Shown: positions 31,750 to 41,700 of the stretch, in pieces | Layout of the letters: every line of letters starts with the position of its first letter | How positions within the stretch are numbered: the first letter of the stretch is position 1 | NCBI GenBank assembly: GCA_916613615.1 | Contig: OU744731.1 | Span: 14,080,726 to 14,144,725, forward strand | Reading direction: 5' to 3' | DNA length: 64,000 bases | From: Steromphala cineraria | Taxonomy: Eukaryota; Mollusca; Gastropoda; Trochida; Trochidae | The notes under the pieces: generated by a model | The model's database searches: none | Told to the model about the DNA's origin: nothing | The model's input: only the letters and a program-made list of their open reading frames with translations | Position numbers and translations under genes: made by a program

Positions 31750-31813
31750 TGCTCATGCAAACAGGGATAATTTATTTGAACTCATCACATCCAAAAGAAT
31801 ATTTTATATACAA
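31750..31813 (+). CDS. PLEKHA1: PLEKHA1-like exon: PH2 strands 5-7
   Basis: The first base completes Gly. Then AHANRDNLFELITSKRIFYI and Q, with donor gtgagt. It matches MRDNLFEIVTTSRTFYVQ of TAPP1. DIRS copy B is inserted in the following intron. Confidence 0.95.
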
Positions 31814-32066
31814 GTGAGTATGAGTTTGGAGTTGAAATTCATGTTTCAAGAAAGAAGTGAAATGCTAGCTGCTGCACATAAGCCTACAGACTTGATATTC
31901 TCTTGTCCTTTACAAATTTGAATATCATGTCCGGAAGTTTGTAATATTTCAATACAAGTCACATTACTTGTCTATTCATACATAACATAAAGCTTTTTTG
32001 GTGTGTGATATATATGTAACATTAGTTTTATATATAAACGCTTTTCATATATTTTGGAATCACCAT

Positions 32067-32238
32067 AATTATTGCGAAAACAGTTACCTCTAAACCAACA
32101 TTGACTTATTTCTCTCTTTTGGAGAGATCGTACAGAGTGTGAATAAAAATAAAAATTTTAGTGGTCTGCGTGTTGTTATCTGAGTTACCTCCCTTTTGAA
32201 TTATCTCCCTTGGTTTTTCAAACTCAGCTGTCATTCTT
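32067..32238 (+). repeat. DIRS copy B left inverted terminal repeat
   Basis: AATTATTGCGAAAACAG tip, then TTACCTCTAAACCAACATTG and on to AACTCAGCTGTCATTCTTTT. Inverse of 39509-39663. Confidence 0.88.
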
Positions 32239-32431
32239 TTCTCTGTACGCCGCGAGAACGGTCGTGCTCAGTGTGAATTTTTTGTGTTTTTTCACTCATT
32301 GGATTACTCCCGGATTTCTGTGTTTTTCCTTGGATTCTGTGATTCCCTTTGGATTTATTGTGTTTCCTAAGGATTACCTGTGTTCTCCGGTTTTTGGGTG
32401 AGAAAATTCCTTGCGTGTTGTAATTTTCAAG

Positions 32432-34301
32432 ATGTCTTCTGTTCAGAAGAAATGTGTAGAATGCCAGCGATATTTGTGCAAGGGTGACCCTCATTCCCTT
32501 TGCTATTCGTGTTCTGATAAAACTTCTTGTACTCTTACCGCCCGATGTCTTATGTGCAATCATTTTTCTCTTGATGACTGGGAAGTTATGAACAATAATC
32601 GTACCAAGCCCAAGACTCCTAAGCGTAAGGCTTCGGCTAAGACTACCCCCCAGGACTCTAAAAAATCTAAATCTACTCCTGTTCCTACCCCTGAACCCAA
32701 GCTCTCGGAGTTAGAACAGATTAAGCTCATGTTAGCTTCCATTTCTTCCAATATGGCCACCTTGAAACAAGACTCAGCTGAACGTTTCTCGGCTTTGGAA
32801 GCCAGTCAATCATCGAGCCGCAAGCGAAGCCCGAGAGTCACGGGAGCAGGCGGTCGACTCTACTCCTCTGCTTAGCCAAGGAGGCACGGGCCGAGGTCCC
32901 GTTGTCTCACGAAGCAAGCATGAGCCCGGCAGTCCGACTGTCCGTGACCCGCAGCTGAATGCCACGGTGCCTAGCGGCACACGGGCTTCGCTTGGGACTC
33001 GGGATAGGCAGGTTGACTCCGTTAAGCAAACCGTTAGCACGGGGAGCACGGATCTTCCCGCGCCGGCCGATGACACTGGTGTCCAGTCCACTGCACGGAC
33101 GACCCGTGACCCGTCTGCAGATTACATCAGCATTAAGCAACCACCGCTTATTCCCGTGCTTCATGATATTCACGGCCAAGCAAGCTTTTGTGACTCCACT
33201 ACGGATACGGACTCACTTGATTTCACCGTCTCTGACAGGGAGGGGCAGTTGATCATTCCCCCGGACAGTTTTGCCTTTACTCTCAATCCTGATTGGTCTT
33301 TCCCGGACAAGGTGGATTACTTACAGCATCTCAAACCTTGTACACTTCCTATTGTCTCTGATGATACGGCCTCTCCTAGGCCTGACGAGTTAGGAGAATC
33401 GGGATCACTACCTTCCTCCCGTCCTGCTAAGCTTTCCTTACCCCACTCTTCAGTGGTTAAGACTGCCTGCAACGCCATTAATGACAAGCTATCTAACCAA
33501 CCTGGACAACTTAATGTGATCAAGTTTAGAGCAAAAGCGGCTTACATGATCCATAACAGATTTGTTTCTCAAGAGTCTCCGGTGTTGGATAAGGATTTTG
33601 CCAGACTTAATCCCAAAGCGACTACTTCCAACTTTCCCTCTATTTCCCAACTGGATGTTTCGGAAATTGAAAAGAATTCAAGAGCCACCTTTGACATTCT
33701 TTCCTATATGAACTGGTTCTGTGCGGGCATTAGGGAGATGATTCCTCCGAAGTTCTCATCCTATGAAGACGTTGCTCCTGATACTCTTCAGACCATGAGA
33801 GCCGACGACGTAGCCATGGCTCATGGTTTTCTGGACTCTGTTTTTGTGTCTTCCCAGGATTTAGCCGCAGCTTCAGCTAACTCCATGGCCCGTATTGTTC
33901 TTGCCGATAGGAAACAGCACATCTCTAGGACTAGGGACATTCCAGCTGATGTTAAGGAGTCCTTGTTGGCCCAGCCTATTCAAGCACCCACCTTGTTTAA
34001 CGGAGCATGTGTTCAAGCAAGCGAGACTCAGGATGCTATGACTTCAAAATCACTCAACTTGAAATTGACTCAGGCCCTGTTATCTAGAGGTTCGATTCAT
34101 GGACAGCGCCGAGGCAACTCCAACCCTAGACCTAACACTCAGCCAAGGCACTCGGCTCCTCCTCCCTCTTCCACACAGTTCAGAGGCGGGCCCCGGGGTC
34201 GCCGAGACTTTCACCCTCCTCAAGCTAGGGAGCATCAGAGACCCGCTAACAAGGAGCAACAAAGACCCTTTCGTGGCTCCAAAGGAGGGTACAGACGTTG
34301 A
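32432..34301 (+). pseudogene. DIRS copy B gag-like ORF1, frameshifted
   Basis: The first part from the ATG at 32432 (MSSVQKKCVECQRYLCKGDP and HSLCYSC) is clearly the copy A protein. It runs to a stop at 32875 after entering a wrong frame near 32815-32830, where a small indel relative to copy A must lie. The remainder continues one frame over to 34301 (from 32967: SADYISIKQPPLIPVLHD, MNWFCAGIREMIPPKF, ADDVAMAHGFLDS, basic tail GGPRGRRDFHPP). Otherwise well preserved. Confidence 0.88.
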
Positions 34302-36421
34302 CTGCCACGCTCCGTCACACCACCAGATTCAAGCCTTACGACCGCTTCCGTCCATCGACTTGACCCTTATGATTGTGTTTCCTCAGCCGATCTCTCTCTC
34401 GCCAGTGGGAGGCCGACTGGGGATGTTCCAACGGAACTGGGAGATCATAACCGAAGATCAGTGGCTTCTCTCGATTATAGACTCAGGCTACATCCTGCAG
34501 TGGGACCAAATTCCGCTGACTGCCGTTCTTCCACAAGGAAAGAGGTTTTTTCCTCCAAGGAAAAAAACTACAAGCCGCGCTCACAGCTATCGAGCAACTC
34601 TTGGAAAAGAACGCGATCTCGGAGTTGGATCCCGCCGACGCTTCGCCAGGGTTTTATTCTCCCGTTTTCCTTGTGCCCAAGAAGGACTCTCCAGACATGA
34701 GGATGATAATAGACCTCAAGGTCCTCAACAAGTCCTTTTTAACCAGACCTCCCAAGTTTGCCATGGAGTCTCTCAACAACATCCGGAAGCTGATCCTTCC
34801 GTTATCCAAGTTCGCCAGTCTGGACTTGAAGGATGCGTACCTGCACATCCCTATTCATCACAAGTCCCGGAAGTACCTGCGCTTTGCCCTCAACGGTCGG
34901 AGATTCCAATTCAAGGTGCTTCCCTTCGGCATTGCAGTGGCTCCTTGGCTCTTTACCAAGATTACAGCTCCGGTGCTCCAGTTTCTACATCTCCACTACG
35001 TTTTCATCCATGGTTACCTGGACGATTTCTTGCTCCATCACCAGGATATATCCAACCTATACCAGCAAATAGACCTTGTCAAGCACGTCTTTACACACCT
35101 GGGCTGGATCATCCATCCGGACAAGTCGGAACTCACGCCGTCAACAAGCATCAAGTTCCTGGGAGCCATGTTGGATTCGACTACGTCCACTATTGCCCCG
35201 TCGGAATCCCGCTGGACTTCAATTCAGACACTCATCCAGCAGCTTTTGAACACCAACAAGACTCACTCCATCAGAGCTTGGATGTCGCTGGTGGGATCCC
35301 TCACTTCGATCCAGGCGTTCACTATCAGAGGCCGTCTAAATCTCCGTCATATCCAGTCCTGGATAAATGCTCATCGACATCTTCCACTGGATTCCAAGAT
35401 TATTCCCACAGACACAGTGCGCCGAGAGCTGCAGTGGTGGACCTTGCGTTACCACGTGATGACAGGGTGCCCCTTCACCTTTCCACCTCCGGATCACACC
35501 ATCTACACGGATGCGTCAAACCAAGGCTGGGGCGCTCACTGGCAACAGCTTACTCTGAGCGGGCTCTGGAACCCAACCGAATCGCAGCTGCATATCAATC
35601 AGTTAGAGATGAAAGCAGTGTTACTGGCCCTTCACAGTTGGAGACATCTTCTACGGCTTTCCAGCGTAATGATAGCTACGGACAATTCAACTGTGGTCGC
35701 TTACTTAAACAAGTTGGGAGGAACAAGATCAGCCCCACTGATGCAGCTTACCAGGGATCTGTACGCTCTGGTAGATGCCTCCTCCATAACATTGAGAGCC
35801 AGACACATTCCAGGGAAGCTGAACTTCCTGGCCGACTCTCTATCTCGACAAAATCTGATTGTGTCATCGGAATGGACGATCCACCCGCAAGTGATCGATC
35901 TTATCAGCGACAAGTGGGAACGACCGCAGATAGACCTCTTTGCCACGGCTTTGAACTTCAGGCTTCCAACTTATGTGAGCCCAGTCCCAGACCCCCAAGC
36001 AGTAGCAGTGGATGCATTATCGATGAGTTGGGACAATCTCATAGCCTACGCTTTTCCTCCGTTCAAACTCATTCCACAGGTCCTCAAAAAGTTGAGACAA
36101 CACAACTGTGTACTTTATCTAGTAGCCCCGGCTTGGCCCAAGAGAGCCTGGTTTCCGATACTGCTCGACCTACTATTGGAGCCGCCGCTTCAACTTCCGT
36201 TATGGTGGAACCTGCTCCAACAGCCGAGGTGGCAGCCTCCAAACATCAACCTCCAGGCCTTCAATCTGCACGTTTGGAGAATATCCAGAGAGCGCTGCAA
36301 GAACGAGGCTATGCACAAGACACGTCTCAGGCCATTTCCAGATCTATCAGACCAAGTACTTCTGCCCTATATGATCACAAATGGCTCAAATTCCAGCAGT
36401 GGAGAGGAAACAGAGGATTAG
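34290..36421 (+). pseudogene. DIRS copy B RT/RNase H ORF2, frameshifted
   Basis: The N-terminal part (DCHAPSHHQIQALRPLPS) reads to about 34545. There copy B has six T where copy A has five (GGTTTTTTCC against GGTTTTTCC), which throws the frame by +1. From there the RT proper is open to 36421: SPGFYSPVFLVPKKDSPD, SLDLKDAYLHIPI, GYLDDFLLHHQD, RNase H TDASNQGWGAHW, ATDNSTVVAYLNK, and the C-terminal block AYAFPPFKLIP. A single lesion over more than 2 kb suggests modest age. Confidence 0.9.
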
Positions 36422-37457
36422 CTGATCTTCCCTTGTCCATTCCTATGATCGCCGATTTTCTCAACCACTTACGCCGGGATCGCAAGTTGAAAGCCGGCAC
36501 CATTGAGGGCTACAGATCGGCCATTGCTTCTGTCACAGATCTGGAAGGACTCTCTATTGGATCAGACATAACCCTCACGAGATTGTTAAAATCTTTTAAG
36601 CTCCAGGGCCTCCTTTCACAAAGCAACCTTAACTAAGGTTAACCTTAACTCCCATTCTTTAACATTACACTAAGGTTACCTTAGTGACTTACGATCACCT
36701 TAGAGCTTTGTGAAAGGAGGCCCTGGACATAAGATCTCCTAACATTTTTCCCAAATGGGATCTCCTCTTAGTGCTACAGTCCTTACAACGAGCACCTTAT
36801 GAACCCTTGAATGCAACTTCGCTCAAGTTCTTAGCCATGAAAACTGCCTTTCTCATTGCCTTTGCCTCCGCTGCTAGGGTTTCGGAGCTTCATGCCATAG
36901 ACGTATCTTCGATTGACTTTGCCCACAAGTACTCCTCGGTCTCTTTTAGAGCCTTACCAGAGTTCCTGGCCAAGAATCAGTCGACTGCCTCAGGACCGCT
37001 AGGGACCAGAGTTTATTCAATCCCGGCTCTGCCTGTTCCCGCTGATGCTAAGGACAAGACACGATTGCTCTGCCCTATTAGAGTCCTCCGTTGGTACTTG
37101 GTGAGAACACATCCCTTCAGGAAGGATAGGAGACGCCTCTTCCTTCCTTGCAAACCGGCTCTTTCATCAGAGATTACGAAAAATACCATCGCTTCTTGGC
37201 TAAGAAAGACCATTGCCTTAGCCTACTCCACAGCAGACCAGGAGTCAGTGGATTCCAAGTTCTCTCCACACGAAATTCGGGCTTTATCTACCTCGCTAGC
37301 AGCTTGGAAGTCCGTTTCTATTGACCAAATTGTTGCCTCCTGCCAATGGAAGTCGTCTAGTTCCTTCACCAGGGCCTACCTCAGAGATCTGTCCTCCTCG
37401 CTGGGAGACCTGTCATCGCTGGGTCCATTGGTGGCGGCTCAGCACCTCTCTGCCTGA
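36262..37457 (+). pseudogene. DIRS copy B tyrosine recombinase, split by a MITE
   Basis: Part 1 (36262-36607: SARLENIQRALQERGYAQD, TIEGYRSAIASVTDLEG) ends where a 119-bp MITE is inserted. Part 2 (36727-37457) resumes in the frame expected after 119 bp. It keeps SAARVSELHAID, SPHEIRALS, CQWKSSSSFTRAYLRD and the ending VAAQHLSA. All tetrad residues survive, so the MITE is the only obvious lesion. As in copy A, the frame stays open upstream beneath RT (to 34099). Confidence 0.9.
36606..36724. mobile_element. Palindromic MITE inside DIRS copy B recombinase
   Basis: Ends AGGGCCTCCTTTCACAAAGC and its exact inverse. The inner part contains 'aactaaggttaacctta' and 'ctaaggttaccttagtg'. Comparison with copy A (cttcaggatataag) shows exactly 119 bp added. 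The two flanks read CCAGG and CCTGG, so any target duplication is at most GG. Non-coding. Confidence 0.85.
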
Positions 37458-37871
37458 CCCTCCCCTTGGGAAAAGGGGGGGGGGGTGGTATCTGGGGTGT
37501 GTGGTTCCAGTCTCGACCTATCAACGAGGATGGTGGACTTCAACCACTTCTCAAGGTGGGCATAATTCCATCACTCTGAAATTGCACTCTACTAAAGGCT
37601 GAGAAGTCTTAATACTTGATTACGTTTGGTTGAGGTGGCGAGTGACGTGGTATAATCACTCTTTGGGAATTAACGTTCGTTTTGACATTAATCCTCCTCA
37701 GCACTTTCCCTTCCCGTAACATGACTAACAGACAAAGTACAGGGTCTGTAGATTGGTATTTTCTGGGTGAAAATTCCGTTCGAGATTAGTGAATTCTCCT
37801 GAAATTATCCAGAATTACGTATTGTCTTAGTCAATTGATTTAAGGGATCTCCTTAATCTCTAGTTAAGACC
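37458..37871 (+). other. DIRS copy B 3' non-coding region, first part
   Basis: As in copy A, the YR stop is followed by a G tract (37477-37487) and by the shared 'cgacctatcaacg' and 'gatggtggacttcaaccac' block. The rest is AT-rich. Confidence 0.7.
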
Positions 37872-39084
37872 TACCGTATATGACCGGGTATAAGCCGACC
37901 CCGGATATAAACCGACCCCCTTTCTCAACCCCCCAAATTCCAGTCAAAACCTAGTATCTCACGTATAGACCGAACCCCCTCTTCGCAGATCTATTTTGCT
38001 GACAGTAAGTCGATATGATGCCCGTTGCATTGAAACTAAAAGCTCATGAATCATCAAATGACACGTTAATTTTAAGACGTATATTATTTTTAAAAACTAT
38101 AAAAGAAATTATAAGTGTTCACTTACGGTGTTTGTTGTTTGTTTTAATCATATAACATATTATTCTCGGCAAATTGTTAACGAACGACAGTCAACAACCT
38201 TTGGTGCATGAAGTGTTTGCTGGAAATGAGATATTTGTTACAAGCCTTTTCATTGGCTAAATTATGTGGGTCAACCAATCAGCAAGTCGGTTTGAAAAAG
38301 ATCTACGAAACATAAACATGGTCGTAATAATTTCATGACAACATTTTGTCGATACAATATTAAATGTGTAAATATATCAGATTTTCTTACACGTTTTCTA
38401 TATTTTATATTTTCAAAATTAACATGTAGTTAATTGAAATATTTGTGTATATAAAAGTCGAAGAATAACAATCAGAAATATAATCATGAGCAAAAAATTA
38501 TAAAAGGAATGTTATTCGTCGTCACGAAATTACGATTGAAATTCAAAGCAATGTAAAACATTGTACTTTCACGAGTGTATCTTTGACAAAGATTTGATTG
38601 AATTTCGATCAGATATGATTGATAAGTTTGCAAATATGTCTTAATAATACTTTAAAATGGACAACAAACCTTTTGAAGTGATAACTCTTGATAATATTTG
38701 AAACACCGGGTTTCAATAGCCGATCATGGATGCGAGTGAAGCCACATCGATCTGCCGAAATCTAACAGCGTGAAGGTTTCTTGAATATTTCATAAATATA
38801 TCTTTATATAATTTTCAACTTCTCTTTGTATATTTTCATTAAAAACAACAACACAACAAAAGTATTTTTATTTTACAAGTTCAATATAGAAATGACCTCT
38901 ATGATTGTGCATGCTACTTCCTGTGTAAACATTGACTCGCTAACTCGCTGGGCTGACCATACTCGTGCTTGGTCTCTTGATTTTTTTCATCTGCATCATA
39001 TAACTCAGGTATAGACCGACCCCCTTCTCTGACCCCCTAATTTCTGGTGTCAAATTCTCGGCTTATACCCGGTCATATACGGTA
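37872..39084. mobile_element. 1.2-kb DNA transposon nested in DIRS copy B
   Basis: Inverted ends start TACCGTATATGACCGGGTAT and continue AAGCCG on both sides (37872-37897 and 39059-39084). A second 'aGACCGACCCCC' motif is repeated near each end. If TA is the duplicated target, the repeat proper begins CCGTATATGACC, fitting a Tc1/mariner- or pogo-like non-autonomous element. The interior is AT-rich and has no transposase. It lies in the 3' non-coding part of DIRS copy B. Confidence 0.75.
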
Positions 39085-39370
39085 ATCACTCTGGTTGGTA
39101 ATTGTCTTCATTCTATTGAAGAAAAACGATATCTTAACTCTAGTTACGTAACTGGATCCTCCTTTATTCCGGTTTCAGTTTTAAATATCGGCAAATTTAC
39201 CGTTATTTTGGATAATTTTAGGACGTTTTTTAACGGAATTTACCGTTATTCTCAATAATTATCTCCCTGATTGGGAAGTTTAGCGTTAATTTACGCTTAT
39301 AATTGGGATAAATCATCAATTTTAAATACCCTTAACGGGTCTGGATACCCTCCTCCTTACGTGGTATTCG

Positions 39371-39465
39371 GTCAATGTTGGTTAAGAGGTAACTGTTTTC
39401 GCAATAATTATGAAACAATCACAATTATTGTTAGTAATTATAAGAAAACTTACCTCTAAACCAAC
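39371..39465 (+). repeat. DIRS copy B internal complementary region
   Basis: The inverse of the left tip (TTTTCGCAATAATT) is joined to the inverse of the right tip (TGAAACAATCACAATTATTG). Same junction as in copy A. Confidence 0.9.
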
Positions 39466-39508
39466 GAATTACTCCCTCCCTCCTCCCCGTTATCCATCTC
39501 TCTGTACG

Positions 39509-39705
39509 AAAAGAATGACAGCTGAGTTTGAAAAACCAAGGGAGATAATTCAAAAGGGAGGTAACTCAGATAACAACACGCAGACCACTAAAAATTTTAT
39601 TTTTATTCACACTCTGTACGATCTCTCCAAAAGAGAGAAATAAGTCAATGTTGGTTTAGAGGTAAGTTTTCTTATAATTACTAACAATAATTGTGATTGT
39701 TTCAT
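39509..39705 (-). repeat. DIRS copy B right inverted terminal repeat
   Basis: From AAAAGAATGACAGCTGAGTT through GTTGGTTTAGAGGTAAG to GATTGTTTCAT. The arm matches its own left arm better than copy A's arms. Confidence 0.88.
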
Positions 39706-40113
39706 GATTAACCAAAAAAGTTAATTGATAAATACCATTGACCTTGGTAAGAAGGAAGTTATATATCAAGCCTTGCAGTACCACTTTGATATTATAGTAT
39801 TCTACCTTAAATTTTCAATTAAAGGGGGTGGTGATTGCCAAACATATAAAATACAGAAGGCACAAGCTTCAAGAACATGGTTTAGTTACGTTTCGGGGAG
39901 TTAACTCCCCTTCAGATGAATCACCATTCCATTTAATGTATCTTTGCTAGTGTTTAACCACATGAGTTGTTTTCGACATCATCCTTTAGTGGATCCATGT
40001 AATTTACAGTAAATCACTTTCTTCATACCCTCCCGTGGATAAGCCCCTCCCACCTTAGTGTCTTAAGTTTTCAAAGAAGACCACATGATAATCAAATGTC
40101 CTGCATCCTACAG

Positions 40114-40194
40114 TGTGATACTCCAGACGAGATGCAGAGTTGGATCGACGCCATTCGCTCCCTGCTCCGCAATAGAAAAGCTGGGGAAAGAAAG
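40114..40194 (+). CDS. PLEKHA1: PLEKHA1-like exon: PH2 C-terminal helix
   Basis: Twenty-seven codons in phase 0: CDTPDEMQSWIDAIRSLLRN and RKAGERK. Acceptor ctacag, donor gtgaga. It aligns with ADSPEEMHSWIKAVSGAI of TAPP1 and contains the invariant PH helix Trp. It ends in phase 0, so it can join either downstream terminal exon. Confidence 0.95.
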
Positions 40195-40244
40195 GTGAGA
40201 GAAATGTATTAAATTTCCTTTAATTTGCATTTTTTAATTCTTAT

Positions 40245-40348
40245 GCAATAAAGAGGAGGAATATATGGACGACAACTTCTTAATCATTTTTTTATCTGCA
40301 TACCATGACCAAAGAAGTTTTCATCCATATATTCCTCTTTATTATTGC
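40245..40348. mobile_element. Foldback MITE, copy 1
   Basis: GCAATAAAGAGGAGGAATAT at the left and its near inverse at the right, with 'atatggacgacaacttctt' mirrored by 'aagaagttttcatccatat'. The following 38 bp (acttctaaaatgcttctcaa) is shared with the copy at 53051, so the family is longer than the stem. Confidence 0.7.
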
Positions 40349-40689
40349 CTTACACTTCTAAAATGCTTCTCAAAGAAGTTGTTATGCAAGAGTTTGGTGT
40401 ATCATTGTTTGCTTGGGTAAGCATCTACACTAAAAAGTAACACAGTTTGAATATAGAAATTGAAAATCCAAATACTTTTCTCCATTGAACGTTTAACAAT
40501 TGAAAAGTTCAATGCTCACTTTAAGATAAAACGCTGATTGAAAAAACTAGATTTGATCACAGGATTGTGTACACGTATCTAAGAAAGCACTCCACTTGTT
40601 ACAGAGGCTATGGGAACAAATTACTGGAGCAACCTCTGAGAAATAATTTGAATTATCCAGCTTTCACTTTTCTTCTTTGGCACGTTAGG

Positions 40690-40870
40690 ATTCATATGAA
40701 GAGTTCGAATCCCGCCGGGTGCTCAACAATTGTCTGCAGTAGAGAAGTTTTCTACACACAGTAAGGTTTAAGTGCAATGCTACACTGAATTTCAGCGTGG
40801 TGCCTCAAATAGTTCGCTAGTTCTAGCTGTGGCTCACAGGCTTCACTGCACAATAGTTTTGCAGGCTTTC
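40690..40870 (+). mobile_element. tRNA-derived SINE, copy 2 (5'-shortened)
   Basis: Begins around box B (GAGTTCGAATCCCGCC) and shares with 12696-12870 the run gcagtagagaa, cagtaaggttt, gcaatgctacactg. Lies in a PLEKHA1 intron 100 bp before the exon at 40973. Confidence 0.6.
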
Positions 40871-40972
40871 TCCCTGCAATGATACAAGCAGCCGCGAGTG
40901 AAATACTCTTGAAAGTGGCTTCAACCCCCCATCATTTCATCTTGAGTCGCCATTCCTCTTGTTCTGTTTCAG

Positions 40973-41053
40973 TCTATGCAAGATACGGACTCCCACCGCC
41001 CGTTTGACGACGATATCTGCGGCAAGAACTATCCGAAGGAGGTTTGGGTATGA
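40973..41053 (+). CDS. PLEKHA1: PLEKHA1-like terminal exon, version 1
   Basis: After acceptor tgtttcag it reads SMQDTDSHRPFDDDICGKNY and PKEVWV, then TGA at 41051. The C-terminal V-W-V fits a class II PDZ ligand (hydrophobic at positions 0 and -2). Human TAPP1 also ends in a PDZ ligand, though of another class. An AATAAA at 41291 is a possible poly(A) signal. A weak internal donor (GAG then gtttgg at 41042) would let this exon splice in phase to 46000. Confidence 0.65.
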   Translation, partial: SMQDTDSHRPFDDDICGKNYPKEVWV

Positions 41054-41078
41054 ACACATCATACTGCATGCCTGGAAC

Positions 41079-41140
41079 GTGTTATATCAGTGTTATCATG
41101 TGTTATATCAGTGTTATCATGTATTACATTGGTGTTATTA
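41079..41140 (+). repeat. Short tandem repeat, ~20-bp unit
   Basis: About three copies of 'gtgttatatcagtgttatcat', the last diverged. Confidence 0.8.
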
Positions 41141-41551
41141 TGTGTTCATGAAGTACTGACATTACACCATTGCATCTGGATCTAACCAATCAGAAATGAT
41201 TATTTGCATGTTTCAACCAATCAGGTTTCTTTAGGAATGTAGGTGCTTTTCGGACTAACTTTACTTTTTGTCAAATAAGAAATAGTACAAAATAAAATAA
41301 ATCATTTCTTTAAAATGAGCAAATTCACTAAGGCAGTTGTAACCACCAAACAATGTCCTCTTTTTAAGGAAAATTAGCTATTACTTGTTGTGGTTACCAC
41401 TTTGGCAGATAGAACAGCCACTATTTAAAATGTCTTATTACTCGAAACCAGCCGATTTTTGTTAGATTCTTTAAAAAAAACCACTTACATTCCTGAGAAT
41501 GCTGATATATTATAAAACACTTTTGTGTCATTTGTGCATTTTGTAACCTTT

Positions 41552-41700
41552 TAAGCTCATCTGGCCTGTAAGGCCTGATTGGCTTATGGCATGGGATGTT
41601 GTCCATTTTCGACTTCTTTTCAAGAAACATAAAGTCTAGAAAGCTGAAATCTTGTGTACAGATTCCCTGACTAGTGAGGATTATATTTCGACTTCAGCAA
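41552..41700 (+). repeat. Fragment of the AGCTCATCTGGCCTGTAAGG repeat
   Basis: Same head as at 4493 (ctcatctggcctgtaaggcc, gcttatggcatggg, ttcgacttctt, ttgtgtacagattccctgac), without the tandem units. Confidence 0.8.

Larger units (their letters stand above)
32067..39705 (+). mobile_element. DIRS-type YR retrotransposon, copy B (inactivated, with nested insertions)
   Basis: 7,639 bp, same family and orientation as copy A, with the same tips (AATTATTGCG and GATTGTTTCAT) and the same single-T junctions. Subtracting a 119-bp MITE and a 1.2-kb DNA transposon leaves about 6.3 kb. It is broken in three places: a gag frameshift, an extra T in RT and the MITE in YR. Inverted repeat arms lie at 32084-32238 and 39509-39663 and the ICR at 39371-39465. 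The arms differ from copy A at many positions, so it is a separate, probably older insertion and not a duplication. Confidence 0.93.

Noticed and set aside
38826..39014. Transposase fragment in the 1.2-kb transposon
   Set aside because: The 62-codon frame has no DDE motif or similarity to known transposases.
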